In this document: in pieces, positions 8,928-19,155 of the stretch
Layout: every line of letters starts with the position of its first letter
Numbering within the stretch: position 1 is the stretch's first letter
Assembly (NCBI GenBank): GCA_002690655.1
Contig: NZFL01000028.1
Span: 89,517-153,516 of the forward strand
Direction of reading: 5' to 3'
DNA length: 64,000 nucleotides
Source: Pedosphaera sp.
GTDB lineage: Bacteria; Verrucomicrobiota; Verrucomicrobiia; Limisphaerales; AAA164-E04
The notes under the pieces: generated by a model
Database searches by the model: none
What the model was told of the DNA's origin: nothing
The model's input: only the letters and a program-made list of their open reading frames with translations
Translations under genes and position numbers: made by a program

Positions 8928-11900
8928 ATGAATTCCCCCTCCATGACTCCTGCTGCAGGCGATTGCCGGGTGGCATATGTTGGAGATTGGGCCCGATTTG
9001 AAATCAGGCCCAATGATTCTCAGCACACACCCAAGACACACACCGCATTCCTCAGGACTAATTTAGGTAGAGCCGATGTCTTGCGGAAAGAAATCATGCA
9101 ACGCACCTCTGGTGAGAACGCATTGGCTCTTTTTTCCTGGCAGGATATTCCAATGGAGTGGCAACAGGATTGCTGGAGCATTCAGCTTCCATTGGCACAG
9201 GTGGGATATTTCCGGGCAAAACCTTATCTCCTGAATTCGGATCACCATCAAATTTGGCCAGAGGGTTCAGATTCTGGTGTCTCCGTGCATCCGAATTTCA
9301 CCCGCAGTGCCAATACAATCTATTGTGCCTGGATCAGACTGTTTGGTGATTCAAAATTCTTGTCCAACACCATTTCCCAGCGCTCCAACCCACATCACCA
9401 ACCACTGGATGAAAAGGGCTATTCTGTCATTCCTCCATCGGGTAAAATCCGCGACCTCATCAAGGAACTGCCACATATTGTCGATACTCTGGGTTGTCAA
9501 ATCATCCACTTACTCCCTATTAACCCCACACCTACCACTTACGCTAGATTTGGTCGATTTGGCAGCCCTTATGCCGCTCAGAACCTGATGGCTGTGGATC
9601 CAGCATTGGTGGAGTTTGATCAATCCTCAACCGGTATTGATCAGTTTCAGGAATTAACCGAAGCCGTGCATGCGAAGGGTGCACGCGTGTTCATTGATCT
9701 GGTGGCAAACCACACCGGCTGGGGTGCCGATATTCATGAGAATCACCCTGATTGGTATGAACGTGAGCCCTCCGGTCAATTTATCAGCCCGGGTGCGTGG
9801 GGGAATATCTGGGGTGATTTGGTAGAACTCAATCAATCCAATCCTGATATTTGGAAATACCTTGCGGATGTCTTTCTCGTCTGGTGTCGAAGGGGAGTTG
9901 ACGGGTTTCGCTGTGATGCAGGATACATGGTGCCACTTGAAGCCTGGCAATTCATTATTTCACGGGTCCGTGAAGAATATCCTGATACCATCTTTCTCCT
10001 CGAGGGGCTCGGAGGCGCCTGGGAGGCAACCGAGAACCTGCTAACAGATGGCGGTATGCAATGGGCTTACTCGGAGTTGTTTCAGGAATTCAATGGACCT
10101 TCCCTGCATCGTTATCTGGATCATTGCATAAAGCAGAGTCCACGTGTGGGCACCTTGGTGCATTACAGTGAAACGCATGACAATAATCGTCTTGCACACA
10201 GAGGACGCACCTGGTCGCTGCTACGCAACCGCCTGTCGGCCCTGACAAGCGTCAATGGTGGCTTCGCATTCACTTGCGGTGTCGAATGGTTGGCATCAGA
10301 AAAAATAATTGTACATGAATGCACTGGAATGAATTGGGGCGCCGAAGACAATATTGTACATGAGCTTGCCAGGTTAAACAGATTACTGACTACCCACCCG
10401 TGCTTCTTCGACGAAGCAATCCTTAAAGGACTCGATGCAGGAAGTGACTCCATCTACCTGATGGAAAGAACCTCTTCAGATGCTTCCAGAAGATTGTGGA
10501 TTCTGGTCAATACCCATGAATCGCAGGAAATCACAGCCAAACTGGATCCTGGGCTCTTCCATACCGCAAAGCATCCACCATCGATTGAACTGCTGGGACA
10601 GGAAAATCTTCTGGAATGGGATATCACCCCTGAAACCTGGGCCCTGACTTTACCTGCCTGCACCGTATTATGCCTTTCATACGAAAAAGGCGTTCAACCG
10701 GAATCCGGCGATGAATATCGCACAAAGCGGAGTCAATCTGCCATGGCGCTGCAATGCCTTGGCCAGATCCTGCCTGTTGAAAAAATCCCATTCACTCCAT
10801 GGCAGGATTTAGCCAGAAGCGTTGAGGAATCACTCTCTCAATGGCTGGCATCTATCTCGAGGTTGAGGTCAGGCTCGGATGAATCTGCCACTGATTCCAA
10901 TTCAAGGGCAAAGGATCCATCTGCGTATTTGAATGTGGTTGAATGGTCCACTGAAGATCGTGCTCGCTTGACCCCCGTGCCGAAACACCACTGGATCCTC
11001 ATCCGAGAGCCCCACCCTTTCAGTGTCCGATTGACCCATGACTGCAGCAATCAATCAGTGAACCTCAAATCGGTTCCGCGAAAACATGATCACGTGGCAG
11101 TTTACTGGGCTGAGCAGGCAGGTAAACTTCAATTGGAAATACAATCCTACGGGACCTCTATCCACACCCATAAAGAGGGTCTGATTGTTTTTGATCACCG
11201 CACAGTCAACGCACTGGCCAAAGGCCAGGATCAGATGACCCTTTTAACCAATGGACGTGGTGCCATGGCACGGGTGCATGCTGGGATAGATGAAATTCAT
11301 TCAAAATATGACTGCCTTCTTGGAGCAAATCTTCATGCGACATTGCCAGTAGACCGCCATGTATTGATCAAACGCATTCGGATTTGGGTGAATGCCAATG
11401 GATTCATCACACCGCTGAATCGCATGGCGCTCCTGAATTTCAATGCCGGCGCACCGGCACGATGGCGATTCTTCGCCCCAGCGGGCAATGGGCGCTCAGT
11501 CGAAATTGAACTGGTCATGGACATGCTCAAGGATACCAATACGACCCTCATTCGTTTGATCCGGCCGAAGGATCGCTGCTCCAGCGGCGAAGAACTCCCG
11601 GAAGAGTATCCCGTCCGCTTGACAGTGCGCTTTGACATTGAAGATCGGAATTTTCATTGTGAAACACAGAGAAACGAGAGCGCAGAACATCATTTCAATC
11701 AACATATCCGCCAAACCGACTCACCAGCAGGATTTCATTTTTCTCCCGCATCAGAAAGACAACTCAGCGTCTGGACCGATAACGGACAATATCATTCGGC
11801 TCCTGAATGGACCCAGGGAATCCCGCATCCCGTTGAACAAAGTCGGGGACAAACAGGACATGGAGACGCATTCAGCCCCGGATGGTTTGAGATCCCCATG

Positions 11901-13307
11901 GGAACCGGTGAGACGGTCCATCTCGTTGCCACAGCCGAGCTGAAAGATCCGGACCAGCATTCTATCGCACATTTTGTAGACGCACGCCTTCAGCATCATG
12001 AAACACTCTTGGCCAAGGCCAATTTGGACGGCAATGATCGATGGGGGCGTCAACTATTGAAGGCACTTGATGCCTTTGTGGTGAAACGGGATGACGGCAG
12101 GACCGTGATCGCCGGGTATCCATGGTTTCTGGACTGGGGACGCGACTCGTTGATCGTGGCACGCGGCATGCTAAGTGGCGGAATGATCGATGAGGTCGTC
12201 AAATTGTTGAAAGTATTTGGCCGATTTGAATCACACGGTACACTTCCAAATACTATTCACGGAGCCAATGCCAGCAATCGCGACACTTCCGATGCCCCGC
12301 TTTGGTACGGCGTTTTAAGTGAAGAAACGGCAGTAATCAAGGGTGATTCTTTTTATCAAATGGAGGTAGATGACGGAGGCAAGACGATTCAAGAGGTGCT
12401 CTTCCGTATTGCCAATGGCATACTGAGTGGCACCCCCAACGGCATTCATATGGATCAGGAAAGTGGACTGGTCTGGAGCCCGAGTCATTTTACCTGGATG
12501 GATACCAACTATCCTGCAGGCACCCCGAGAGAGGGATATCCCATTGAAATCCAGGCTTTGTGGATACGATTGCTCCAGCTGTTGAACACACTTTATTCAG
12601 CAAACGAGGAAGCTTCCATACCTTACTACATGAAACCTTTGAAAGGCACATGGCAGGATTGCCTTAAGCTGGCGAAACGCTCCTTTGATCAGTTGTTCTG
12701 GATTGAAGAGAAAGGTTGGCCTGCAGATGTACTCTTGGCATCAGAAGGCACCCCTGCAAAGAAAGCGCTGCGCGATCAGGCATTGAGGAGCAATTGCCTG
12801 TGGGCTGTAAGCCTGGGGTGCATGGATGGCGAGAAAGCCCGTTCAACGGTAAGTGCAGCGCGGAAATGCCTCGTCATTCCGGGGGCCTTGAGATCATTGG
12901 CGCCAATCCCGGTGATTCCACATTTACCCATCTATGGTAAAAATGGAGACCTTCTGAACGATCCCACTTTTCCATACTGGGGGCGTTATGAAGGAGAGGA
13001 GGACACTCGCCGCAAGCCAGCCTATCATAATGGGACTGCATGGCTCTGGACCTTCCCCACCTTCTGTGAGGCTTTGGCAGAAGCTTGGAAAACTGATCCC
13101 AAGGCCAAAGATGCGGCTCTCGATTATCTGGCTTCCATGTCTCACTTTTGGATTGAGGGATGCTCCGGTCAGTTACCGGAGGTCGTGGATGGTGACGCTC
13201 CCCACCAACAGCGTGGTTGCGATGCACAGGCATGGAGTGTTTCGGAGGCCCTGCGTGTTTGGACCAAAATTAATCGTGCACAAAAAATTACCTTAAAAAC
13301 AAAATGA
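8928..13307 (+). CDS. Fused GH13 alpha-amylase domain and GH133 amylo-alpha-1,6-glucosidase (glycogen debranching enzyme)
   Basis: This 1459-residue cytoplasmic protein joins two carbohydrate-active domains. Residues about 130-480 form a GH13 barrel with the full catalytic triad visible: Asp330 in GFRCDAGY, Glu359 in FLLEGLGG and Asp418 in ETHDNNR. The middle holds beta-rich linker modules. From about residue 1035 onward is a GH133 (GDE_C) alpha/alpha-barrel, shown by GYPWFLDWGRDS near residue 1065, LPNTIHGANASNRDTSDAPLW, and a C-terminal region ending with QLPEVVDGDAPHQQRGC. In eukaryotic-type debranching enzymes the first domain transfers a maltotriosyl unit and the second releases the alpha-1,6-linked glucose. 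The same division of labour is inferred here. No signal peptide is seen. The gene stands alone on the plus strand. Confidence 0.9.
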   Translation: MNSPSMTPAAGDCRVAYVGDWARFEIRPNDSQHTPKTHTAFLRTNLGRADVLRKEIMQRTSGENALALFSWQDIPMEWQQDCWSIQLPLAQVGYFRAKPYLLNSDHHQIWPEGSDSGVSVHPNFTRSANTIYCAWIRLFGDSKFLSNTISQRSNPHHQPLDEKGYSVIPPSGKIRDLIKELPHIVDTLGCQIIHLLPINPTPTTYARFGRFGSPYAAQNLMAVDPALVEFDQSSTGIDQFQELTEAVHAKGARVFIDLVANHTGWGADIHENHPDWYEREPSGQFISPGAWGNIWGDLVELNQSNPDIWKYLADVFLVWCRRGVDGFRCDAGYMVPLEAWQFIISRVREEYPDTIFLLEGLGGAWEATENLLTDGGMQWAYSELFQEFNGPSLHRYLDHCIKQSPRVGTLVHYSETHDNNRLAHRGRTWSLLRNRLSALTSVNGGFAFTCGVEWLASEKIIVHECTGMNWGAEDNIVHELARLNRLLTTHPCFFDEAILKGLDAGSDSIYLMERTSSDASRRLWILVNTHESQEITAKLDPGLFHTAKHPPSIELLGQENLLEWDITPETWALTLPACTVLCLSYEKGVQPESGDEYRTKRSQSAMALQCLGQILPVEKIPFTPWQDLARSVEESLSQWLASISRLRSGSDESATDSNSRAKDPSAYLNVVEWSTEDRARLTPVPKHHWILIREPHPFSVRLTHDCSNQSVNLKSVPRKHDHVAVYWAEQAGKLQLEIQSYGTSIHTHKEGLIVFDHRTVNALAKGQDQMTLLTNGRGAMARVHAGIDEIHSKYDCLLGANLHATLPVDRHVLIKRIRIWVNANGFITPLNRMALLNFNAGAPARWRFFAPAGNGRSVEIELVMDMLKDTNTTLIRLIRPKDRCSSGEELPEEYPVRLTVRFDIEDRNFHCETQRNESAEHHFNQHIRQTDSPAGFHFSPASERQLSVWTDNGQYHSAPEWTQGIPHPVEQSRGQTGHGDAFSPGWFEIPMGTGETVHLVATAELKDPDQHSIAHFVDARLQHHETLLAKANLDGNDRWGRQLLKALDAFVVKRDDGRTVIAGYPWFLDWGRDSLIVARGMLSGGMIDEVVKLLKVFGRFESHGTLPNTIHGANASNRDTSDAPLWYGVLSEETAVIKGDSFYQMEVDDGGKTIQEVLFRIANGILSGTPNGIHMDQESGLVWSPSHFTWMDTNYPAGTPREGYPIEIQALWIRLLQLLNTLYSANEEASIPYYMKPLKGTWQDCLKLAKRSFDQLFWIEEKGWPADVLLASEGTPAKKALRDQALRSNCLWAVSLGCMDGEKARSTVSAARKCLVIPGALRSLAPIPVIPHLPIYGKNGDLLNDPTFPYWGRYEGEEDTRRKPAYHNGTAWLWTFPTFCEALAEAWKTDPKAKDAALDYLASMSHFWIEGCSGQLPEVVDGDAPHQQRGCDAQAWSVSEALRVWTKINRAQKITLKTK

Positions 13308-13370
13308 AGTCATGGGCCCGGCTGATTCCAGCTTGTCCCTGAGCTAATTCCTGATACGCTACGCCGCCTT

Positions 13371-14990
13371 GTGAGTTTTCAAAAAGAAATCCAACGTAGA
13401 CGCACTTTTGCTATTATTTCGCATCCGGATGCCGGTAAGACCACGCTGACAGAGAAACTCTTACTATATGGTGGAGCGGTTCATCTGGCAGGGTCCGTTA
13501 CTGCTCGCAAGCACCAGCGGGCCTCCACATCAGATTGGATGGAGCTTGAACGAAAACGTGGCATCTCGATCAGTTCCACCGTGCTGCAGTTTGAATACGA
13601 TGATTTTGCCATTAATCTCCTGGATACCCCAGGACACAAAGACTTTTCCGAAGATACCTATCGCGTACTGACCGCTGTGGATGGAGTCGTCATGGTCATT
13701 GATGCCGCTAAAGGAATCGAGGCTCAAACGCGCAAACTATTTGAGATATGTCGGCGCAGGGGCATTCCAATTTTCACCTACATGAACAAATGCGATCGCC
13801 CCACCAAAGACCCATTGGAATTGCTGGATGAACTTGAGCGCGTGCTGGGCATTGGTTCCTTTCCCATCAATTGGCCAATCGGCACCGGAGTAGATTTCAA
13901 GGGGGTATTTGATCGTCTGGCAAAAGAGGTGCATTTATTTGAGCGCACGGCAGGCGGTTTGTATCGAGCACCTGAATCGGTCGGTGATCTGGATGCCCCC
14001 ATCATCAAGGATCAATTAAACACCGAAATGCATGAAAAATTGAAGGAGGAGGTTGAAATGCTCAATCTGGCGGGCGAATCCTTTGACATGGAATCGGTTT
14101 ACAACGGAACAATGACTCCGGTTTTCTTCGGAAGCGCCATGAACAATTTTGGGGTTGAATTGCTTCTCAAAGGCTTTTTGAAATACTCTCCCCCTCCTGC
14201 CCCAAGATACTCAGGTGAGAAAGTCATCTCTACCGATCATGAAACCTTCTCTGCATTCGTATTCAAGATTCAGGCCAATATGGACCCTCGGCATCGGGAT
14301 CGCATTGCATTCGTTCGGATTTGCTCCGGTAAATTTGAGCGTGATATGACTGTAGTGCACCCTCGCTCTGGGAAAAAAATTCGTCTCGCGAGTTCTCACA
14401 AACTCTTTGGCAATGAACGGGAAACTGTCGATAGTGCTTACGCAGGCGACATCGTCGGTCTCGTCGGGCTTTCTGATTTTGGCATTGGTGATACACTGAC
14501 AACCGACACTAATATCCAATTCAAGGAGATACCCATATTTACGCCTGAAACCTTTGCTTACCTGCACAACCCAAATACAGCAAAATACAAGCAGTTCAGA
14601 CAGGGCCTGGACCAATTGTTGCAGGAAGGGGTTATCCAGGTCATGCGCATTCGAGATTCGATCACTCGCATCCCGCTTCTGGCTGCCGTTGGACAACTCC
14701 AGTTTGAGGTCGTCCAATATCGACTTGAAACTGAGTATGGCGCTGAATCCCGATTAGAAAAGGCTCCGTGGTCCGTCATAAAGTGGCTACCTGCAGGTAT
14801 GGAGGAATCTGAATTAGATGCACTTCAACTACCAACGGGAACAAAAATCGCCTACGACTCTAACGACAATCCGGTTGCATTATTTGACTCTGACTGGGCC
14901 GCAAGTTACTTCAGTGAGACCAATGGAGGTCTGGAATTGTCCACCCTCCCTCCTGCAAGTAAGGCAATCCTGACGCGTCATATTGATTGA
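13371..14990 (+). CDS. prfC: Peptide chain release factor 3
   Basis: RF3 is a translational GTPase that removes RF1 and RF2 from the ribosome after termination. The 539-residue length matches the family. The GTP-binding motifs are all visible: G1 SHPDAGKTTL near residue 17, G2 region KRGISISSTV, G3 DTPGHKDFSEDTYR and G4 MNKCDR. The C-terminal domain contains the RF3-specific QFEVVQYRLETEYG. Translation appears to start at a GTG (13371), giving the usual MSFQKEIQRRRTFAIISHPDAGKT-type beginning. It follows the debranching enzyme after 63 bases, with no functional link evident. Confidence 0.97.
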   Translation: MSFQKEIQRRRTFAIISHPDAGKTTLTEKLLLYGGAVHLAGSVTARKHQRASTSDWMELERKRGISISSTVLQFEYDDFAINLLDTPGHKDFSEDTYRVLTAVDGVVMVIDAAKGIEAQTRKLFEICRRRGIPIFTYMNKCDRPTKDPLELLDELERVLGIGSFPINWPIGTGVDFKGVFDRLAKEVHLFERTAGGLYRAPESVGDLDAPIIKDQLNTEMHEKLKEEVEMLNLAGESFDMESVYNGTMTPVFFGSAMNNFGVELLLKGFLKYSPPPAPRYSGEKVISTDHETFSAFVFKIQANMDPRHRDRIAFVRICSGKFERDMTVVHPRSGKKIRLASSHKLFGNERETVDSAYAGDIVGLVGLSDFGIGDTLTTDTNIQFKEIPIFTPETFAYLHNPNTAKYKQFRQGLDQLLQEGVIQVMRIRDSITRIPLLAAVGQLQFEVVQYRLETEYGAESRLEKAPWSVIKWLPAGMEESELDALQLPTGTKIAYDSNDNPVALFDSDWAASYFSETNGGLELSTLPPASKAILTRHID

Positions 14991-15489
14991 AAAGCGTTGC
15001 CTACGATTTCATGAACGCATTCGTTGCTGGTTGACAAACAAGCGATAATAGCGCGAAGGGCGACAAGGAAGAAAGCCCTCCAGAAACTCTTTGGATGTTT
15101 GGCGCCAATTTCAACGTTAAAACCCTTCATTAGAAAATAGAAGCTACACCCCAGCGTGTTAACGACAGATCAACGACCAAGCGGGAATCGGGATGTGCTT
15201 GAAAGTCTTTTTCCTGTCATTGGCATCCGCATTTGGAGACGCGTGCGGTCACTGGAATGCCGGTAGGCTAGCACCAAGTTAATCTGATATCGTCAACAAT
15301 CCATCCAGCCAAAAAACCTGGATCATGGGGTTTCAGAGGATTGGCAGGAAAAAGGTAAGAAATTACGTCTGTTGAGTCGTCTTTTCAATTGATGATCTTG
15401 CCGCAACTGTCCTTTTGCAAAGTCAAATATCCCCATGATTGGACCTTTCTATTGCACTCTCTGTTACAAGCAACCTTAAGGGCTGTGGA
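14991..15489. other. Intergenic stretch between convergent genes, nothing recognised
   Basis: These 499 bases lie between the ends of prfC (plus) and the DJ-1/PfpI gene (minus). No open frame with protein-like features, RNA gene or convincing hairpin followed by a T-run could be found by eye. It may hold termination signals that are not of the simple intrinsic type. Confidence 0.45.
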
Positions 15490-16068
15490 TTATGAAATCC
15501 CGTCCGTCTTGGATCGCGCAGCATCGAGAAGTTTCATCCACTCTCCCATATAGTAACCGTGATCATGATACGTTCGCCCGCTGACCATGTTACCGTCCAC
15601 CACGCAGGCTTCATCAACAAACGTCCCACCACACACTTCAAGATCAAACTTGCATTTAGGAACAGTCGCCATTTTGCGGCCTTTGACACAATCGGCATAA
15701 GCAGGGATTTCTACCCCGTGACAGACGCTGGCTATGGGCTTGTTTTTTTCAAAAAAGTGTTTGGTCACACGCACAAGATCTTTGTCATACCGAATATATT
15801 CAGGCGCTCGTCCACCACTGAAAAAGATACCCAGATAATCATCTGGATTGATATCCTTGAATGCGATGTCTGACTGAATGGTATAACCTTCCCATTCACG
15901 AGTGATGGTCCAGCCGGGTTTGACTTCATGCATGACCATGTTGTAACGATGGACCTCCGGGCCAGCCACTACAGGTTTGTATCCCCCCTCGATCAAACGA
16001 TGATAAGGATATAGAGTGTCCACAGTTTCACTTGCGTCACCAATAACAATCAGAACTTTTTGCTGCAT
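15490..16068 (-). CDS. DJ-1/PfpI family protein (glutamine amidotransferase-like fold)
   Basis: This 192-residue protein has the DJ-1/PfpI fold. The nucleophile elbow ASVCHG puts the reactive cysteine at residue 116, followed by His117, and the acidic residue expected near FFSGGRAPEY (Glu90) is present. Family members include glyoxalases, deglycases, chaperones and proteases; none can be chosen from the sequence. The N-terminus MQQKVLIVIGDASE fits a cytoplasmic protein with no signal. It sits eight bases downstream of a Tat-exported TIM-barrel gene on the same strand, so the two are probably co-transcribed. Confidence 0.85.
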   Translation of the reverse strand: MQQKVLIVIGDASETVDTLYPYHRLIEGGYKPVVAGPEVHRYNMVMHEVKPGWTITREWEGYTIQSDIAFKDINPDDYLGIFFSGGRAPEYIRYDKDLVRVTKHFFEKNKPIASVCHGVEIPAYADCVKGRKMATVPKCKFDLEVCGGTFVDEACVVDGNMVSGRTYHDHGYYMGEWMKLLDAARSKTDGIS

Positions 16069-16075
16069 GCGTCAA

Positions 16076-17053
16076 CTATAGCGAATTCACGCATGATTCC
16101 AAGTATCGTCTTGCTCGATTGATTTCCCGCGTCGTTTCGAAAGCCTCAGGCAGGATCGGAATCCCGCGGGGTACCGGGTGCATGAATATTTCGGTCCACC
16201 CCCGGTATTGAATGGATTTTAAAGCCTTCAGGATGGGGGTGAAATCCAATGACCCGCGCCCAGGCATCTGGAGCAGTTCTCGCGGCTTGGACAGTTTGGT
16301 CATGCACCCCATCCCGTATTGCCAGGCATAAAACATCGAGATACTCGGTCCCAGATCTCGAATCAGATCACTCAGCGCATCGGCTCCCAGCCCCAAAGTC
16401 TCCAGATGATAAGGTGCCAGAGCCACTCCCAGAGGTTGATCCTCGGCAAATTCAGCCAGCCAGCGCAGGGAGTCAGGTGTATGAATCAAATTGTTGGCAT
16501 GATTCTCGATAGCCAGAGTGACGTCATGATTTGCTGCGATCTCAAGATGGGGCTTGAGTTTTTCTACAAAGCTACGGACGGCTTGTTTGAGTGGTTGCCC
16601 CTCGAGCCCTGCAGGGCCTTTCCCCCCGGTAACGATCAATGGGCATTTCAACTTACCCGCCAGCTGCATTTCTTTATCAACACCAAAGGGACCCAGATCG
16701 TAGCGCGTGAGGCATCCGGTGGTCACTTGATGCTGATTCAATCGGGATAGAAACGCATCCCACCCCATCGCTTCCGCCTGCTCACGCTGGTTGCCATGAC
16801 TCATGGGCCATAGATCAATGGCAGTGGCACCGCCACGCCGAACCTCCGGAAGAATAACATCCAGCGATAATTGACCATACATGCTTGAAGCCAGGCAATA
16901 ACGAAGCTGGAATTGATCGGGCTGGCTCGATGCTTGCGCATGCAGCAATCCTAGCGTCGAGGCCACCCCTGCACTCATACAGGACAAAAAAGATCTTCGG
17001 TCCTGAAGCCGATCAAAGGCCAACACACTATTTCTGGATCTCGCACTTGGCAT
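16076..17053 (-). CDS. Exported sugar phosphate isomerase/epimerase-like TIM barrel protein
   Basis: This 325-residue protein is a second xylose isomerase-like TIM barrel. It has a Tat-like signal, DRRSFLSCMSAGVAST, in residues 17-32 and likely cleavage near QASSQ. Barrel motifs include AIDLWP, TLAIENHANN with a glutamate and histidine, GVALAPYHLETLG, and GWTEIFMHP near the end. The presumed role is isomerisation or epimerisation of a sugar-like compound outside the cytoplasm; the substrate is unknown. It is upstream of the DJ-1/PfpI gene in a likely two-gene operon and diverges from the ABC-F gene, leaving a short shared promoter region. Confidence 0.82.
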   Translation of the reverse strand: MPSARSRNSVLAFDRLQDRRSFLSCMSAGVASTLGLLHAQASSQPDQFQLRYCLASSMYGQLSLDVILPEVRRGGATAIDLWPMSHGNQREQAEAMGWDAFLSRLNQHQVTTGCLTRYDLGPFGVDKEMQLAGKLKCPLIVTGGKGPAGLEGQPLKQAVRSFVEKLKPHLEIAANHDVTLAIENHANNLIHTPDSLRWLAEFAEDQPLGVALAPYHLETLGLGADALSDLIRDLGPSISMFYAWQYGMGCMTKLSKPRELLQMPGRGSLDFTPILKALKSIQYRGWTEIFMHPVPRGIPILPEAFETTREINRARRYLESCVNSL

Positions 17054-17192
17054 GGATACATGTTAGCGGATTTCCCAGTAAACTAAAGCCAAAATCCAGG
17101 CCATGAAACGTAGTTCTATTGCGAAATTCCTTGTTATCCAGCCCATTCATTCCTTTGATAGCCTGCCTATGGTTTCGCTTCCATCAAACACA

Positions 17193-19085
17193 ATGCTGCT
17201 CTCCGCCACAGATCTGGTTTTGGCCTATGATTATTTACGTCTTCTGGATGGCGTTACAGTGGCGATCAGTGCGGGCGAAAAGGTCGGATTGGTCGGCCGG
17301 AATGGTTGCGGTAAAACCAGTCTTTTAAAAATCCTCGCAAATCAATCGCAAGCCGACGGAGGAGATGTTTCCCGCCGAAAAGGATTACGCATCGGTTATC
17401 TTCCCCAGGAGTTCGAACTGGATGAGGTCTCATCAGTCCGCCAAAACATTCTTTCGGGCGCAGCCGATGTCACAAACTGGATCTCTTGCTATGAATCGGG
17501 TAAGGGCTCCAGCGCTGAACAGGCGGAATGGCTTGCAAAAATCGAACTTGCCGATGGCTGGAACCTGGAATCGCGTGCGAAAACCATCGCCACATCACTT
17601 TCCGCTCCCCCAATGGAATCCCGTGTTGACTCCTTATCAGGAGGTGAGAAACGTCGCGTCGCACTTTGCCGTGCCCTGGTTGCACAACCCGACCTTCTTT
17701 TGCTGGATGAACCGACGAACCATCTGGACGCCGCTACGATTAATTGGTTGGAGGATTACCTGAAGTCTTTCTCAGGCGCAGTCATGTTTGTCACGCATGA
17801 CCGTTATTTTCTGGATACGATCGCCACTCGTGTCGTGGAAATCGATCAGGGCCGTGCATTTTCTCATCCGGGTAACTACACCGCTTTTCTGGAATCCAAA
17901 GCCATTCGTCAGCAAATTGCAGACCAGGGGGAGCGTCGGCGTCAACGCTTCCTGCGCGAGGAACTGGAATGGGTGAAGGCCGGAGTCCGCGCTCGAAGGA
18001 CCAAGGCCAAGCATCGACTCGATACCTATTACGAAATCAAAGGTCTGGAGGCTCCCCCCGAAGAAAGGGAAATGGACGTCCTGATCCCCCCACCTTCCAG
18101 TATGGGAAATGTCGGAGTGGAACTGGAAGGGGCAAGTGTGAAGGTGGGTGAGGGAAATCAGGAACGTTGGTTATTCCGGAATCTGGATCTATCCCTGACG
18201 CCGGGGCGTTGTATCGGCGTGGTGGGCAAGAATGGTGTCGGCAAAACGACGCTTCTCAAGGTTTGCATGGGACTCATGGAACCTGACGAAGGCAGCGCAA
18301 CCATCGGTAAGAAAATTCAAATCAACTACATTGATCAATCTCGCATGCAACTCAAGGGGACAGGAACGGTGCTTGAGGAAATCTCGGATGGGGATGAGTC
18401 CGTCATGTTCGGAACGCGGCAGCTCAGTGCCAGAGGTTACCTGCGACGATTTCAATTTCCCGATCATCGAGCCAATGAACCAGTAGCACAACTTTCCGGA
18501 GGAGAACGCGCCAGGTTGATGCTGGCAAAAGTATTAAAACGAGGCGGTAATTTTCTCATTCTGGACGAACCCACCAATGACCTGGATTTACAAAGTCTCC
18601 GCATGCTCGAAGAAGCGCTGGCAGATTTCGATGGAAGTGTGATTGTTGTGAGCCATGATCGATATTTTTTGGATCGTATCTGTGATCAGATCATTTCATT
18701 CGAACCAGACGGCGTTTTTGTCCAACCCGGAAACTACTCCTACTACCTTGAAAAACGCAAAGAACGTGAAGCCCGCAAACAATCAGCATTTCAAACAACT
18801 GACAAGCCAACGGTTGCAGAAAAAGTAAAGCGCTCAAAAAAAGATCGTCCTCGGCGTTTGAGTTACATGGAGAAACGTGAACTCGAAGGCATGGAAGAGA
18901 ACATCCTGGTGGCCGAATCCAAGGTAGAAGCATTGGAAGCAAAACTGAACGATCCAAGCTTTTATGTCGATCGCGCGCATGAAGCTGCCGAGGTAACCAA
19001 GGAGTTGGAAAAGCAGAAAAAGGAGGTCACTGCTTTATACGCTCGCTGGGAGGAACTTACTCAAATTGAAACCGGTAAAGGGTAA
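17193..19085 (+). CDS. ABC-F family ATPase (Uup-like)
   Basis: This protein of about 630 residues has two ABC ATPase domains and no membrane segment, as in the ABC-F family of ribosome-associated or DNA-associated ATPases. The first domain has Walker A GRNGCGKTS, signature LSGGEKRR and Walker B LLLDEPTNHLD. The second has GKNGVGKTT, LSGGERAR and LILDEPTNDLD. A positively charged linker lies between them. The C-terminal tail, about residues 560-625, is a predicted coiled coil rich in Glu, Lys and Ala, which is the hallmark of Uup. The frame is open back to 17103, but homologues begin at MLLSATDL, so the ATG at 17193 is preferred. None of the candidate starts has a strong ribosome-binding site. 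Confidence 0.9.
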   Translation: MLLSATDLVLAYDYLRLLDGVTVAISAGEKVGLVGRNGCGKTSLLKILANQSQADGGDVSRRKGLRIGYLPQEFELDEVSSVRQNILSGAADVTNWISCYESGKGSSAEQAEWLAKIELADGWNLESRAKTIATSLSAPPMESRVDSLSGGEKRRVALCRALVAQPDLLLLDEPTNHLDAATINWLEDYLKSFSGAVMFVTHDRYFLDTIATRVVEIDQGRAFSHPGNYTAFLESKAIRQQIADQGERRRQRFLREELEWVKAGVRARRTKAKHRLDTYYEIKGLEAPPEEREMDVLIPPPSSMGNVGVELEGASVKVGEGNQERWLFRNLDLSLTPGRCIGVVGKNGVGKTTLLKVCMGLMEPDEGSATIGKKIQINYIDQSRMQLKGTGTVLEEISDGDESVMFGTRQLSARGYLRRFQFPDHRANEPVAQLSGGERARLMLAKVLKRGGNFLILDEPTNDLDLQSLRMLEEALADFDGSVIVVSHDRYFLDRICDQIISFEPDGVFVQPGNYSYYLEKRKEREARKQSAFQTTDKPTVAEKVKRSKKDRPRRLSYMEKRELEGMEENILVAESKVEALEAKLNDPSFYVDRAHEAAEVTKELEKQKKEVTALYARWEELTQIETGKG

Positions 19086-19155
19086 GTTCAGTATGGAGTG
19101 AGATGAATAAGCAGCGACTTCTGACCCTTAACTTTTGCCTGCACACACTCAAGTT

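Noticed and set aside
14211..14717. Minus-strand frame of 168 codons opposite prfC
   Set aside because: RF3 is complete and unambiguous on the plus strand, and the opposite translation has no recognisable features.
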